Part shown: positions 1-8,260 of the stretch, piece by piece
Position numbering within the stretch: position 1 is the stretch's first letter
How the letters are laid out: each line of letters starts with the position of its first letter
Origin: Asanoa siamensis
GTDB taxonomy: Bacteria > Actinomycetota > Actinomycetes > Mycobacteriales > Micromonosporaceae
Assembly (NCBI RefSeq): GCF_016862555.1
Contig: NZ_BONE01000069.1
Coordinates: forward strand, 1-41,595
Length of the DNA stretch: 41,595 bases
Reading direction: 5' to 3'
The notes under the pieces: generated by a model
What the model saw: only the letters and a program-made list of their open reading frames with translations
Told to the model about the DNA's origin: nothing
The model's database searches: none
Position numbers and translations under genes: made by a program

Positions 1-647
1 GCCGACCGGCCGCGGACGTCGGTGACCCGGATGCTGAACGGGCCGTCGCCGATGCCGCTGTCGATCAGCCAGTAGTTGTAGTCCTCGCGGTGCGCGGCGC
101 GGAAGCTGCCGCCCGAACCCTTGGCCTCGACGGAACGCAACGCGTTGCCGGTGTTGTCGACGAGCACGGCGAACCAGTACGCGGACGCACCCTCCTTGAC
201 GCGGAACGTCAGGTTGGCGGTGCGCGGGCTGGCCACGGTCGTGTAGGTGACCGGGATGATCCCGTCGACCGGGTCACCGATCTTCGCGAACGCCTCGCGG
301 CTCAGGTCGATGTGGCCGGCCTCGCACGGCGGGCAGCTGTCGACGACCTTCACGCGGACGCTGCCGCTGGGGCCTTTCACGTCGAGGTAACCCCCGCACT
401 GCGCGCCGTCGGCGTACTCGGCGGGTGACAGGGCCACGAACAGCCGGTCGGCGGGTGGGCTCGGGTAGGAGCAGTTGCCGCCGTTGTCGGTGTAGAAGGT
501 GGCCTTGCCGCTGCGGGCCTGGGCCTGGGCCTGCTCTGCCGCGCAGGCGCTGCCGGCACCGCGCAGCGCGAACACCGCCGTCACGGCGGCCGCCAGGGCG
601 ACCACCCCGGCCACCACCCACCACCGCCGTTGCCATGCTCCGGTCAC
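1..647 (-). CDS. Bacterial expansin (EXLX1-like), C-terminus beyond left edge
   Basis: Reading from a GTG at 647 gives 215 residues with no stop before the edge. AGGA lies 9 nt upstream of the GTG. Residues 11-29 form one hydrophobic segment (signal peptide or anchor). Residues 47-138 are a double-psi beta-barrel: GKATFYTDNGG start, CGGYLDVKGPSG at 84-95, then VVDSCPPCEAGHIDLS, whose D103 and D114 match the two conserved acidic residues of Bacillus EXLX1. From 149 the second, cellulose-binding domain follows (VKEGASAYWFAVLV, HREDYNYWLI, IRVTDVRG), keeping the aromatic surface residues. Four barrel cysteines (C59, C84, C105, C108) could form disulfides. Expansins loosen cellulose-containing walls without hydrolysis. 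Family assignment rests on recalled EXLX1 sequence; both domains align along their length. Plain RlpA is less likely because the second domain is present. Confidence 0.85.
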   Translation of the reverse strand, partial: MTGAWQRRWWVVAGVVALAAAVTAVFALRGAGSACAAEQAQAQARSGKATFYTDNGGNCSYPSPPADRLFVALSPAEYADGAQCGGYLDVKGPSGSVRVKVVDSCPPCEAGHIDLSREAFAKIGDPVDGIIPVTYTTVASPRTANLTFRVKEGASAYWFAVLVDNTGNALRSVEAKGSGGSFRAAHREDYNYWLIDSGIGDGPFSIRVTDVRGRS

Positions 648-703
648 GGCGACCGATCCTTCCCTACGCCGGTGCGACCCGCCAGCGCCGTGGTCAGCCT
701 CCC

Positions 704-778
704 GGCTTAGGCCGCGCGGGTGCGATCGTCGGGCCGGACGGCCGTCAACCGCGGGGCTTAGGCCGGCCGGCGCGATCG
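704..778. repeat. Direct repeat pair upstream of expansin
   Basis: Copy 1 (704-728) and copy 2 (755-778) both begin GGCTTAGGCCG and end GCGATCG, with a short variable middle; the period is 51 bp. They lie 57 and 108 bp upstream of the expansin start codon. Spacing and position would suit paired regulator sites, but no known operator was recognised. Confidence 0.4.
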
Positions 779-995
779 ACCCCGGTCATGCGGACGTTTC
801 CGGTCCGGATCCCGGCGCGCCTGCTTGCGGCGGGCAGGCGGTGCGGGGTGCGCGGAGACGCGTGACCACGGCGCGCACCGCACTGGACGGGGTGCACCCG
901 GCCGCGCTGTCGAGCATCCGCGTCTCCGCCCGCACGAGCCGTTCGGCGTGCCCCGTGCCGTGACGCGGGGTGTGTGCCGCGACGGCGCAAGCGAA

Positions 996-1026
996 GAGGG
1001 GCCCGGCCGCCGGCCGAACCCCCCTC
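996..1026 (-). terminator. Candidate terminator of DHA2 exporter gene
   Basis: GAGGGG (996-1001) pairs with CCCCTC (1021-1026), with an inner CGGC/GCCG pairing (1004-1007 with 1013-1016). It lies 15 bp past the exporter stop codon. There is no T-tract, as is common in actinobacteria. Confidence 0.5.
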
Positions 1027-1040
1027 GTGCTTCATCGGTA

Positions 1041-2579
1041 TCAGTGCATCGCGACCGGAACGGCGAGCGCCTCGTCCGGCGTGCCGCCCTCGGCCTTCTC
1101 GATCCGCCTGCGCGGCAGCAGCAGCGCCGGCACGAGGCAGAGCGCGAGCAGCACGACCGCGACCAGCCAGGTGTTGCCGAACGCGCCGGCCAGCGAGGAC
1201 TGGCCCGCGGTGAGCACCTCGCGCGGCACGTCGCCGGCCTGCACGCGGCCCTGGGTCACCGCGCTGTAGGCGGTGGCCTCGGGGCTGTCGAGCACCTGGT
1301 TGGTGAGGATCACCGACATCACCGCGGTGCCGATCGAGCCGGCCGTCTGCTGGATGATGTTCATCATCGTCGAGCCGCGGGCGACCTGCTGGTGGGTCAG
1401 GGACGCGAGTGCCGCCGACATGATCGGCATCATCGTCATGCCCATGCCGAGACCGCTGACGAACAGGGCGCCGAGCAGCAGCGGGTAGTTCGACTCCGGC
1501 GTCACCATCGTGAACGGCGCCATGCCGAGCGCGATCAGCACGAGGCCGGGCAGCACCAGCTTGCCGGGGCCGATCTTGTCGGTGAGTCGGCCCGCGATGG
1601 GCATGGTGACCATGGCGCCCAGGCCCTGCGGCGCGAGCAGCAGGCCGGCGGTGAGCGTCGACTCGCCCCGTACCTGCAGGAAGTAGCTCGGGAACAGCAG
1701 CATCGCGCCCATGAACGCGACCGTGAACAGCGTCAGCGTGACCGTCGAGACGGTCAGGTTGCGGTTCTTGAACAGGCCCAGGTCGATCAGCGCGTGCTGC
1801 TTACGCAGCGCGTGCAGCACGAACGCGACGAGCAGCACCAGGCCGACGATCGCCGGGATCAGCACCCGGGTCGCGGCGACCGTGCCCTTCTCGGGGATCG
1901 AGGAGACGCCGAAGAGGAACAGCGCCAGGCCCGGCGAGAGCAGCAGCATGCCGAGGAAGTCGAACGACTCGGAGGGCTGCGGCTGGTCCTTGGGCAGGAT
2001 CCGGGCGGAGAGGACGAAGGCGACGATGCCGATCGGCACGTTGATCAGGAAGATCCAGTGCCAGCTCTGCGCGTCGACCAGCCAGCCGCCGAGGATCGGG
2101 CCACCGATCGGGCCGAGCAGCATCGGCACGCCGAGCACGGCCATCACGCGGCCGACCCGGTCAGGCCCGGCGGCCCGCGTCATGATCGTCATGCCGAGCG
2201 GCATCAGCATGCCGCCACCGAGACCCTGCAGCGCGCGGAATACGATCAGCGGGCCGATGTCCCAGGCGACGGCGCACAGAGCCGAGCCGCCGACGAAGAG
2301 CACCAGCGATAGCAGGTAGAGCCGCTTGGTGCCGAACCGGTCGGCCGCCCACCCGGTGATCGGGATGACGGTCGCCAGGGCCAGCGTGTACGCGGTCATC
2401 GTCCAGGCGACGTCGGCGTAGCTGGCGTTGAACTCGCGCTGGAACGTAGGCAGCGCCACGCTCACCACGGTGATGTCGAGAATCGACATGATGGCGCCGA
2501 GCACCACCACGCCGGCGACCTTCAGCACACCGCTGTCGAGCTTGTCTGACCCAGCCGCGGGAGCGGCCTGCGTCGTCAT
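1041..2579 (-). CDS. DHA2 family (EmrB/QacA-type) 14-TM drug exporter
   Basis: A 512-residue major facilitator superfamily permease, the normal length for 14-TM proton-coupled multidrug antiporters. Visible motifs: LDITVVSVALP in TM1 (about 34-44), the loop 2-3 motif GWAADRFGTKR, the antiporter motif C as GPIGGPILGGWLV in TM5, then WIFLINVPIG. About fourteen hydrophobic segments are spread over the protein, ending in a basic tail. It would export a drug or toxic metabolite across the cytoplasmic membrane; the substrate cannot be read. The ATG at 2579 is preceded by AGGGGGG about 9 nt upstream. It is monocistronic, followed by a hairpin at 996-1026. No regulator gene is adjacent, but a small inverted repeat at 2654-2667 lies upstream. 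Confidence 0.93.
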   Translation of the reverse strand: MTTQAAPAAGSDKLDSGVLKVAGVVVLGAIMSILDITVVSVALPTFQREFNASYADVAWTMTAYTLALATVIPITGWAADRFGTKRLYLLSLVLFVGGSALCAVAWDIGPLIVFRALQGLGGGMLMPLGMTIMTRAAGPDRVGRVMAVLGVPMLLGPIGGPILGGWLVDAQSWHWIFLINVPIGIVAFVLSARILPKDQPQPSESFDFLGMLLLSPGLALFLFGVSSIPEKGTVAATRVLIPAIVGLVLLVAFVLHALRKQHALIDLGLFKNRNLTVSTVTLTLFTVAFMGAMLLFPSYFLQVRGESTLTAGLLLAPQGLGAMVTMPIAGRLTDKIGPGKLVLPGLVLIALGMAPFTMVTPESNYPLLLGALFVSGLGMGMTMMPIMSAALASLTHQQVARGSTMMNIIQQTAGSIGTAVMSVILTNQVLDSPEATAYSAVTQGRVQAGDVPREVLTAGQSSLAGAFGNTWLVAVVLLALCLVPALLLPRRRIEKAEGGTPDEALAVPVAMH

Positions 2580-2653
2580 GCGCGATCATCCCCCCTCGAT
2601 CGACGCCCCCGGATCGAGGCGACGATGATGGTCCCAGACAGGCGTACGAATGC

Positions 2654-2667
2654 TGAAACGAATTTCA
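2654..2667. promoter_or_regulatory. Small inverted repeat upstream of exporter
   Basis: TGAAA-CGAA-TTTCA is a perfect 5-bp-arm inverted repeat 75 bp upstream of the exporter start, in the gap shared with the divergent EACC1 gene. It could be an operator; the short arms mean chance is also possible. Confidence 0.3.
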
Positions 2668-2800
2668 CGTTGGGTGACGGTGCTCACGTTTGCGACGCCG
2701 GGTGCGTCCACAATTGACGGCATTGCCCTTGTTACTCACTGTCATCGATACGACGTCCGGGTGCGGACACGGCCCGCTGTGGTGCCGGTACCCTGTGTCG

Positions 2801-3175
2801 ATGACCGACCTGATCCACATCCGGATCGACGTCTCCGCCGACGCGGACGACGACCGGCTGGCCCGGATGTCCCGCGACCTGCGCGCCGAACTCCTCGAGG
2901 GCGACGTCGAGTCGGTCACCCGCCCGTCGGGCCCGCCGCCGGCCGGGGCGAAGTCGGCGGAGGCGCTGACGGCGGGCGCGCTGCTGCTCGCGGTCGCGCC
3001 ACCGTTCGTCGAGGGAGCGGTCGCGGTGGTGGCGTCGTGGCTGTCGCGGCAGGCCCGCGACGTGACTGTCGAGATCGACGGCCAGACGTTCTCGGGCCCG
3101 GTCACCCGCCAACAGCGCGACGCCCTGGTCCAGGCGTACCTGGCCCGGGTCGCGACGGAGCCGGCCGCCGACTAG
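2801..3175 (+). CDS. EACC1-like (effector-associated constant component 1) small protein, orphan
   Basis: The reading frame is open upstream, but the family-like N-terminus MTDLIHIRIDV starts at ATG 2801, giving 124 residues. Layout: an N-terminal predicted alpha/beta segment (4-37), a Pro/Gly hinge with PPPAGAKSAEALT (46-57), one hydrophobic helix (58-80, ending SWL), then a beta-rich tail (VTVEIDGQTFSG) and a final helix. This order, with the GAK hinge and WL after the helix, matches EACC1 proteins. In actinobacteria these normally sit beside a variable effector such as a caspase-like or trypsin-like peptidase, in predicted NTP-dependent conflict systems. No such partner is adjacent: the neighbours are two transporters. 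No Shine-Dalgarno sequence is evident, so the mRNA may be leaderless. Its TAG shares CTAG (3172-3175) with the stop of the opposing MMPL gene. Confidence 0.65.
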   Translation: MTDLIHIRIDVSADADDDRLARMSRDLRAELLEGDVESVTRPSGPPPAGAKSAEALTAGALLLAVAPPFVEGAVAVVASWLSRQARDVTVEIDGQTFSGPVTRQQRDALVQAYLARVATEPAAD

Positions 3176-5573
3176 CGACTGGTCGCGGCGGCCAGTTCCG
3201 GCTCGTGGGTGTCCGCGTCGAGGTGGCGGCGGAGCTTGGCGCCTTCCAGGTCGACGTCGGGCAGCGCGCGGTCCAGCCAGCGCGGTAGCCACCAGGCCGA
3301 CCGCCCCAGCAGCGACATCACCGCCGGCACCAGCGTCATCCGGACCACGAACGCGTCGATCGCCACGCCGACCGCGAGCGCGAAGCCCATCGACTTGATC
3401 ACCGGGTCGTCGAGCAGGATGAAGCCCGCGAACACGGCGGTCATGATCAGGGCCGCGGCGGTGACCACGCGGGCGCCGTGGCCCATGCCGTTGATCGTGG
3501 CGCGGGTCGGTGGGTCGCCGTGCACGAAGTCCTCGCGCATCCGCGACACCAGGAAGACCTCGTAGTCCATCGCCAGCCCGAACAGGATGCCGATCAGCAG
3601 GATCGGCAGGAAGCTGACCAGCGGCCCGGGCGTGTCGAGGCCGACCAGCCCGGCGAGGTGCCCCTGCTGGAACACCAGCGTCGTCAGCCCGAACGTCGCG
3701 CCGACGGTGAGCAGGAAGCCCAGCGCCGCCTTGACCGGCACCAGGATCGACCGGAACACCACCGCCAGGAGAAGGACCGAGAGACCGACGACCAGCAACA
3801 GGTACGTGGGCAGCGCGCGCGACAACTTCTCCGACACGTCGATACCGACCGCGGTCTGCCCGGTCAACGCGACGTCGGCCCCGGCCACGCCGTGCACCTT
3901 GTCGCGGACGTCGTGCACCAGCGTCTCGGTGGCGGGGTCCGTCGGCCCGGTCCGTGGCAGCACCCCGAGCAGAGCGGTCCGCCCGTCCTGGCTGAGGTTG
4001 GGCGGCGTCACGGCGAGCAGGTTCTCGGTGCCCGCCAGCCGATCCCTGACCTGCTCCACCGCGGCGCTGGTGGCGGCCTTGTCGTCGGTGCTGACGACCA
4101 GGGCCAGACGCCCGGTGAAGCCGGGCCCGAACCCTTCGGTGATCAGGTCATTGGCCGCCCGAACCGGACTCCCGACGGGCGCGGCACTCGCGTCGGGCAG
4201 GGCAAGCCGCATATCCAACGCGGGCGCGGCCAGGGCTCCGAGCCCGAGGACCCCGACCACCAGCAACAGCACCCGCCGCCGAACCACACCGCGAGCCCAC
4301 CGAAACCCGAACGGCTCCCGCGCCGCCCCATCGCCCGCCCGGCGCAACATCCCCCGCCGGCCTGGCGCGGCGACGTGCCGGCCTCCGCCCATCAGCCCAT
4401 GCCGACCCGACCCTGCCGCGTCCCGGCCCTCGCCCGACAGCCCCTGCCGACCCAGCCCAGCCGTCTCCCGGTCCTCGCCCAATAGCGCCGACCCCGGTCC
4501 GCCCGACCCCACCGCCTGCGGGGCGTCCTGCGGCAGCGGCCGCGCACCGAGCCTGGCCGCGAGGCGGGCCTTGCGGGGTAGCACCCGCCTGCCCGCGAAG
4601 CCGAGCAGCGCCGGCAGCAGCGTGACCGCGACCAGGACCGAGACCGCGACCGTGCCCGCGGCCGCCAGGCCCATCACCGTCAGGAACGGGATGCCTACCA
4701 GCGACAGGCCCGCCAGGGCGATGACCACCGTGCCGCCGGCGAAGAGGACCGCCGAGCCCGCGGTGCCCAGCGCGCGGCCCGCCGCGTCGTCGGGTGCGAC
4801 GCCGTCCCGGACGTGCTGGCGGTACGCGACGTGATGAACAGCGAGTAGTCGATACCGACCGCCAGACCCAGCATCAGCGCCAGGATCGGGGCGGTGCTGG
4901 TCAACCCGACCACGCCGCTGAGGGCGAACAGGCCCGCCATGCCGGCGCCGACGCCGATCAGTGCGGTCGCCATCGTCATCCCGGCGGCGACCAGCGAGCC
5001 GAGCGTGACCACCAAGACGGCCAGCGCGACCAGCACGCCGATGCCCTCCGTGCCGCCCATCTCCGGCTCGTTGTGCATCACCTCGCCGCCGTGCTCGACC
5101 CGCAGGCCGGCCTGTTCGGCGGCGGTGCCCGAGTGCGCGTACGCCTCCCGTTGCGCGTCCGTGATCGCGTCGTCCCGGGCCGCGAACTGCACCTGGACCA
5201 GCGCGTGACGGCCATCCGGGGAGACTGCCCCACTTGCGTACGGGTCGACCGCGCCCACGGCGCCCGGCAGTGCGCCCGCCTCCCGGACGACCGCCGAGAC
5301 CGCCGTGCGGGCGGCCGGTTCGGCCAGCGTGCGACCCGGCGGCGCGGCGATCACGATCGTCCCCGTCGACCCGCTCGCCTCGGGGAACTCCCGGGCCAGG
5401 GCGTCGATCGCCCGCTGCGACTCCGTACCCGGCATGGTGAAGTCGCTGGACGTCGGCTTCATGAAAGCCGCCGCCGCCCCACCGAGGGCGACCAGCGCGA
5501 CCAGCCAGAGCGCGACCACGAGCCGGCGGCGCCGGAACGCGCCGCGGCCCAGGCGGTAGAGGACAGTTGCCAT
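3172..5573 (-). pseudogene. MMPL family transporter, interrupted by one-base frameshift
   Basis: Two overlapping frames together encode one RND/MMPL transporter. The N-terminal part starts at ATG 5573 (GAGGAG just upstream) with a first TM helix at about 17-37, a long extracytoplasmic domain, and TM helices ending in VGIDYSLFITSR. At about 4825/4826 one base is missing: the expected continuation, YRQHVRDGVAPDDAAGRALG, is in the next frame and runs to the stop at 3172. Restoring one base gives exactly 800 codons, a normal MMPL length. The second half keeps its own DY motif (GLAMDYEVFLVSRMRED). These proteins use proton force to move lipids or hydrophobic drugs. Without frameshifting the product stops near residue 293. 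The gene may be a true pseudogene or carry an assembly error; codon use is normal on both sides, so any loss is recent. The central loop holds 15-residue repeats. Confidence 0.85.
4393..4482. repeat. 45-bp tandem repeat inside MMPL gene
   Basis: Two adjacent 45-bp units (4393-4437 and 4438-4482) match at roughly four of five bases; a more diverged third unit precedes them (about 4348-4392). On the coding strand they give 15-residue units built on G-E-G-R-D-A-A-G-S-G-R-H-G-L, in the cytoplasmic linker between the two transporter halves. Confidence 0.75.
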
Positions 5574-5593
5574 GTCTCCTCGATCAACGGGGT

Positions 5594-5608
5594 GGCATGC
5601 AACATGCC
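5594..5608. promoter_or_regulatory. Inverted repeat upstream of MMPL gene
   Basis: GGCATG-CAA-CATGCC is a perfect 6-bp-arm inverted repeat ending 21 bp before the MMPL start codon, in the gap shared with the divergent DUF998 gene. A repressor site is plausible; no regulator gene is nearby. Confidence 0.35.
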
Positions 5609-5740
5609 CGACGAAGCTGATTATCGGCTCCCAGCTTGTGTGGGTTGTGAGGAACGTCCTAATCGACCGGTGCCCGTACGTGATCATCTGAATACCGAAA
5701 GATCGCTCGGAAAACCGATAAATCATGCCAAACTGGCGCG

Positions 5741-6367
5741 GTGCGACCGGTGCCTTGGTGGGCCGTGATCTCGGCGATCCTGGCCCCGTTCTTCCTGCTC
5801 GGTGGCTTGCTCCTGGCCACCGCACGGCAGTCCGCCAGCTACAACTCGACCCGCGACACGATCAGCGCCCTGGGCGGCCTCGGCGCCACCGACCGATGGA
5901 TCATGGTCATCGGCTTCACCTGCATGGGCATCAGCTTCATCGTGTTCGGCATCGGCCTGCGCCCGGCCCACATGGCCGGCCGCGTCGTGATCGTCTTCGG
6001 CGGCTTCGTCTCGTTGCTGTCCGCGTTCTTCCCGCAGCCGGTGGTCGGCCAGTCCCAGGCCCACGGCCTGGTCGCCGGCGCGGGCTTCGTCGCGCTCGCG
6101 ATCTGGCCGGCGTTCGCCTTCCGTACGGAACGCGCCGCACCGTGGTCCTTACGCCCGACCGCGTCCCTGTTGGTGACCGCGCTGATGGTCGTGTTGATGT
6201 TCTGGTTCGCCACGGAGCTGTTCAACCGGGGAGACCAGATCGGCATCACCGAACGCTTCCTGGCCGCGGTGGAAGCACTCTGGCCCGCGGTCGTGGCCGT
6301 CAACGCCCGCCAACTCAACCCGGCCTTCGCGGCCCAGGCCCAGGCGATCGCCGACAAACCACACTGA
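5741..6367 (+). CDS. DUF998 family integral membrane protein
   Basis: A 208-residue protein starting at GTG 5741 with about six hydrophobic segments: WWAVISAILAPFFLLGGLLL, then helices near 51-70, 81-98, 108-124, 141-158 and 170-187. The motif SxYNxTRDTISALGG after TM1, followed by DRWIM and a GIGLRPA turn, is characteristic of DUF998, a family of six-helix bacterial membrane proteins of unknown function. The product should sit in the cytoplasmic membrane. It diverges from the MMPL gene across about 170 bp that is less GC-rich than the surroundings and probably holds both promoters. A 143-bp gap separates it from the next gene on this strand, so it is likely monocistronic. No catalytic residues can be named. 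Confidence 0.8.
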   Translation: MRPVPWWAVISAILAPFFLLGGLLLATARQSASYNSTRDTISALGGLGATDRWIMVIGFTCMGISFIVFGIGLRPAHMAGRVVIVFGGFVSLLSAFFPQPVVGQSQAHGLVAGAGFVALAIWPAFAFRTERAAPWSLRPTASLLVTALMVVLMFWFATELFNRGDQIGITERFLAAVEALWPAVVAVNARQLNPAFAAQAQAIADKPH

Positions 6368-6510
6368 CCCCGCCGACGAGCCCACCTGATCGCCGAAGCA
6401 CCTTCCGCGCCCGGCGGTTCCCCGTCGAAGCCGCACCGACCCACGCTCTAGCCGGCAAGCCGCACCGATTGGCGCCGGCAGCCGCGCCCAGGCCGGTAGC
6501 GTCAGGCGGC

Positions 6511-7278
6511 ATGACGTTTCGCGACCTGCACGACGGCGCGCTCCCCCTCCTGCTCCCCAACGCCTGGGATGTCGCCTCGGCCATCGCGTTCGTCGAGGCC
6601 GGCTTTCCCGCCATCGGCACCACCAGCTTCGGCGTGGCGGCCGCCGCCGGCGTACCCGACGGTCACGGCAACACCCGGGACGCCACCCGCCTCCTCGCCC
6701 ACGCCCTCGCGCCCCTGCCGGTCTTCGTCTCCGTCGACGTCGAGGACGGCTACTCGGCCGAGCCCGACGAGGTCGCCGACTACGTCGCGACGCTGGGCGT
6801 CGCCGGCATCAACCTGGAGGACAGCACCGACGGCCGCCTCGTCGAGCCGTCGGCCCACGCCGCCAAGATCGCTGCGGTCAAGACCCGCAACCCCGACGTG
6901 TACGTCAATGCCCGCGCCGACACCTACTGGCTCGGTCAGGACGCCACCCTCTCGGCGACGCTGGAGCGTGCGGCGGCCTACGTCGAGGCCGGCGCGGACG
7001 GCGTCTTCGTACCCGGCGTGACCAAGCCGCCCGAGCTGCGCGAGCTGGCCGTCAACCTGCCGGTCCCCGTCAACGTGCTGGTAATACCCGGGCTGTCCCT
7101 GCCGCACCTGGCCGATCTCGGTATCCGCCGCGTCAGCACGGGCTCGCTCCCCTACCGCGCCGCCCTGGACGCGGCCCTCGCGGTCGCCATCGCGGTCCGC
7201 GACGGGCAGGAGCCCCCGGCGGCCACGCCCTACGCGGTCCACCAGGAGCGCCTGCGGCGCCTGAAATCGGATAATTAG
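6511..7278 (+). CDS. Isocitrate lyase/PEP mutase superfamily enzyme
   Basis: A 255-residue TIM-barrel protein from ATG 6511. Early LLLPNAWDVASA, the GTTSFGVAAAAGVPDG loop, FVSVDVEDGYS (metal-binding acidic cluster), INLEDSTDG, VNARADTYW and a late FVPGV strand are in the order seen in PEPM/ICL family members that make or break C-C or C-P bonds alpha to a carboxylate. The cysteine-containing KKCGH-type loop of true isocitrate lyase is absent: the corresponding place has EDSTDGRLVEPS. It is therefore more likely a lyase or mutase of unknown substrate than a glyoxylate-cycle enzyme. No phosphonate genes (such as phosphonopyruvate decarboxylase) are adjacent. The next gene on this strand starts about 100 bp downstream. 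Confidence 0.85.
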   Translation: MTFRDLHDGALPLLLPNAWDVASAIAFVEAGFPAIGTTSFGVAAAAGVPDGHGNTRDATRLLAHALAPLPVFVSVDVEDGYSAEPDEVADYVATLGVAGINLEDSTDGRLVEPSAHAAKIAAVKTRNPDVYVNARADTYWLGQDATLSATLERAAAYVEAGADGVFVPGVTKPPELRELAVNLPVPVNVLVIPGLSLPHLADLGIRRVSTGSLPYRAALDAALAVAIAVRDGQEPPAATPYAVHQERLRRLKSDN

Positions 7279-7305
7279 GACGGTCCGCACGGTACGTTCA
7301 GCGCC

Positions 7306-7386
7306 ATGGGCATGTCGCGTCTGCTGCGGCGGAGGACGGCCGCGGACCTCGTCACGGCGTCAGCCGGTCTGGGACGAGCGCGATGA
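7306..7386 (+). CDS. Possible 26-codon leader ORF before the universal stress gene
   Basis: ATG 7306 opens a 26-codon frame rich in Arg and Leu (MGMSRLLRRRTAADLV start). Its TGA (7384-7386) overlaps the ATG of the universal stress gene as ATGA, the usual geometry of translational coupling. No strong Shine-Dalgarno sequence precedes it and no homologue is known to me, so it may be chance. Confidence 0.2.
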   Translation: MGMSRLLRRRTAADLVTASAGLGRAR

Positions 7387-8228
7387 CGGTCCGGGTGCTG
7401 GTCGGGTTCGACGACTCCCCCGCGGCCGGCGCGGCGATCCAGGCCGCCGCGCGGCTGTTCCCGCGGGCCCACGCGACGGTCGCCCACCTCTGGTCGCCAC
7501 CGTTCGCCAGCGCGACCCTGCGGCAGCGCCTGTGGAGCAACACCCGCCGCGTCGACGATCTCGTCGAGGCGGTCGAGCGCGAGGGCGAACGCGAAGCCGC
7601 CTGGATCGCCGACCGCGGCGTCACCCTCGCCCGGGCCGCCGGATGGGACGCCGAGCCGCGCGTGGTGCGCGGCTACGGCGGCGAGGGACTCGTGCTCAGC
7701 GAGCTCGCGGAGCGGCTCGAGCCCGACGTGGTCGTGGTCGGCTCGCGCGGGCTCGGCGGCACCCGGGCGGTGCTCGGCAGCGTGTCCGACCTGGTCGCGC
7801 ACTACTCGCCACGGCCGGTCCTCGTCGTCGGGCACCCGGCCGCGGCGGACGACGCCCTCGCCACCGGGCCGGTCGTGGTCGGCACCGACGAGTCACCCGG
7901 CGCCCAAACGGCCCTCGCCGCCACCGCCCGGCTGTTCCCGGGGAGACGACTGCTGACCGTCACCGTCGACGACGGCGGCTGGCAGCCGGCGACCCCACCG
8001 CGCGCCGTCGACTCCTCCGCGCTGCTGCGCGTCGCGCGCGGCCCGGGCCCGCCGGGCCGGGCGATCGCCGGCGCCCTGGTCGAGTGCGCGCGCAACCAGT
8101 CGGCCGCGGTCCTCGTGGTCGGCTCCCGCGGCCGCGCGGCGGTACGCGAGATCCTCCTGGGCAGCGTGGCCAAGGCGACGCTGCACCACGCCGACCGCCC
8201 GGTCCTGGTCGTACCCGCCGCGGACTGA
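7383..8228 (+). CDS. Tandem-domain universal stress protein (UspA family)
   Basis: 281 residues forming two Usp domains (about 1-150 and 158-281), each beginning with a hydrophobic strand and an acidic ATP-site residue (VLVGFDDSP; VVVGTDESPGAQ). Domain 2 has the classic ATP loop GSRGRAAVREILLGS (G-x2-G-x9-GS). Domain 1 has GSRGLGGTRAVLGS, one residue shorter between the second and third glycines. Both end with RPVLVVxxxA. Such two-domain proteins are cytoplasmic, bind ATP or AMP, and are often induced in hypoxia or stationary phase; which stress applies here is not visible. The start ATG at 7383 overlaps a short upstream frame. Its stop lies 32 bp before the methyltransferase start, so the two may be cotranscribed. 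Confidence 0.92.
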   Translation: MTVRVLVGFDDSPAAGAAIQAAARLFPRAHATVAHLWSPPFASATLRQRLWSNTRRVDDLVEAVEREGEREAAWIADRGVTLARAAGWDAEPRVVRGYGGEGLVLSELAERLEPDVVVVGSRGLGGTRAVLGSVSDLVAHYSPRPVLVVGHPAAADDALATGPVVVGTDESPGAQTALAATARLFPGRRLLTVTVDDGGWQPATPPRAVDSSALLRVARGPGPPGRAIAGALVECARNQSAAVLVVGSRGRAAVREILLGSVAKATLHHADRPVLVVPAAD

Positions 8229-8260
8229 GCGCGCGACAGGGCGAGCGCGCACGGTCCACA

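Larger units (their letters stand above)
648..1040. other. Intergenic stretch upstream of expansin gene
   Basis: No reading frame here looks like a protein. The stretch holds the probable expansin promoter area, a degenerate 25-bp direct repeat (704-728 and 755-778) and the probable terminator of the DHA2 transporter (996-1026). No clear -35/-10 pair was recognised. Confidence 0.6.

Noticed and set aside
825-2312. Long open frame on the plus strand opposite the DHA2 exporter
   Set aside because: Its product is Arg/His/Gln-rich without domains; it is the antisense shadow common in 72% G+C DNA, while the minus strand encodes a textbook permease.
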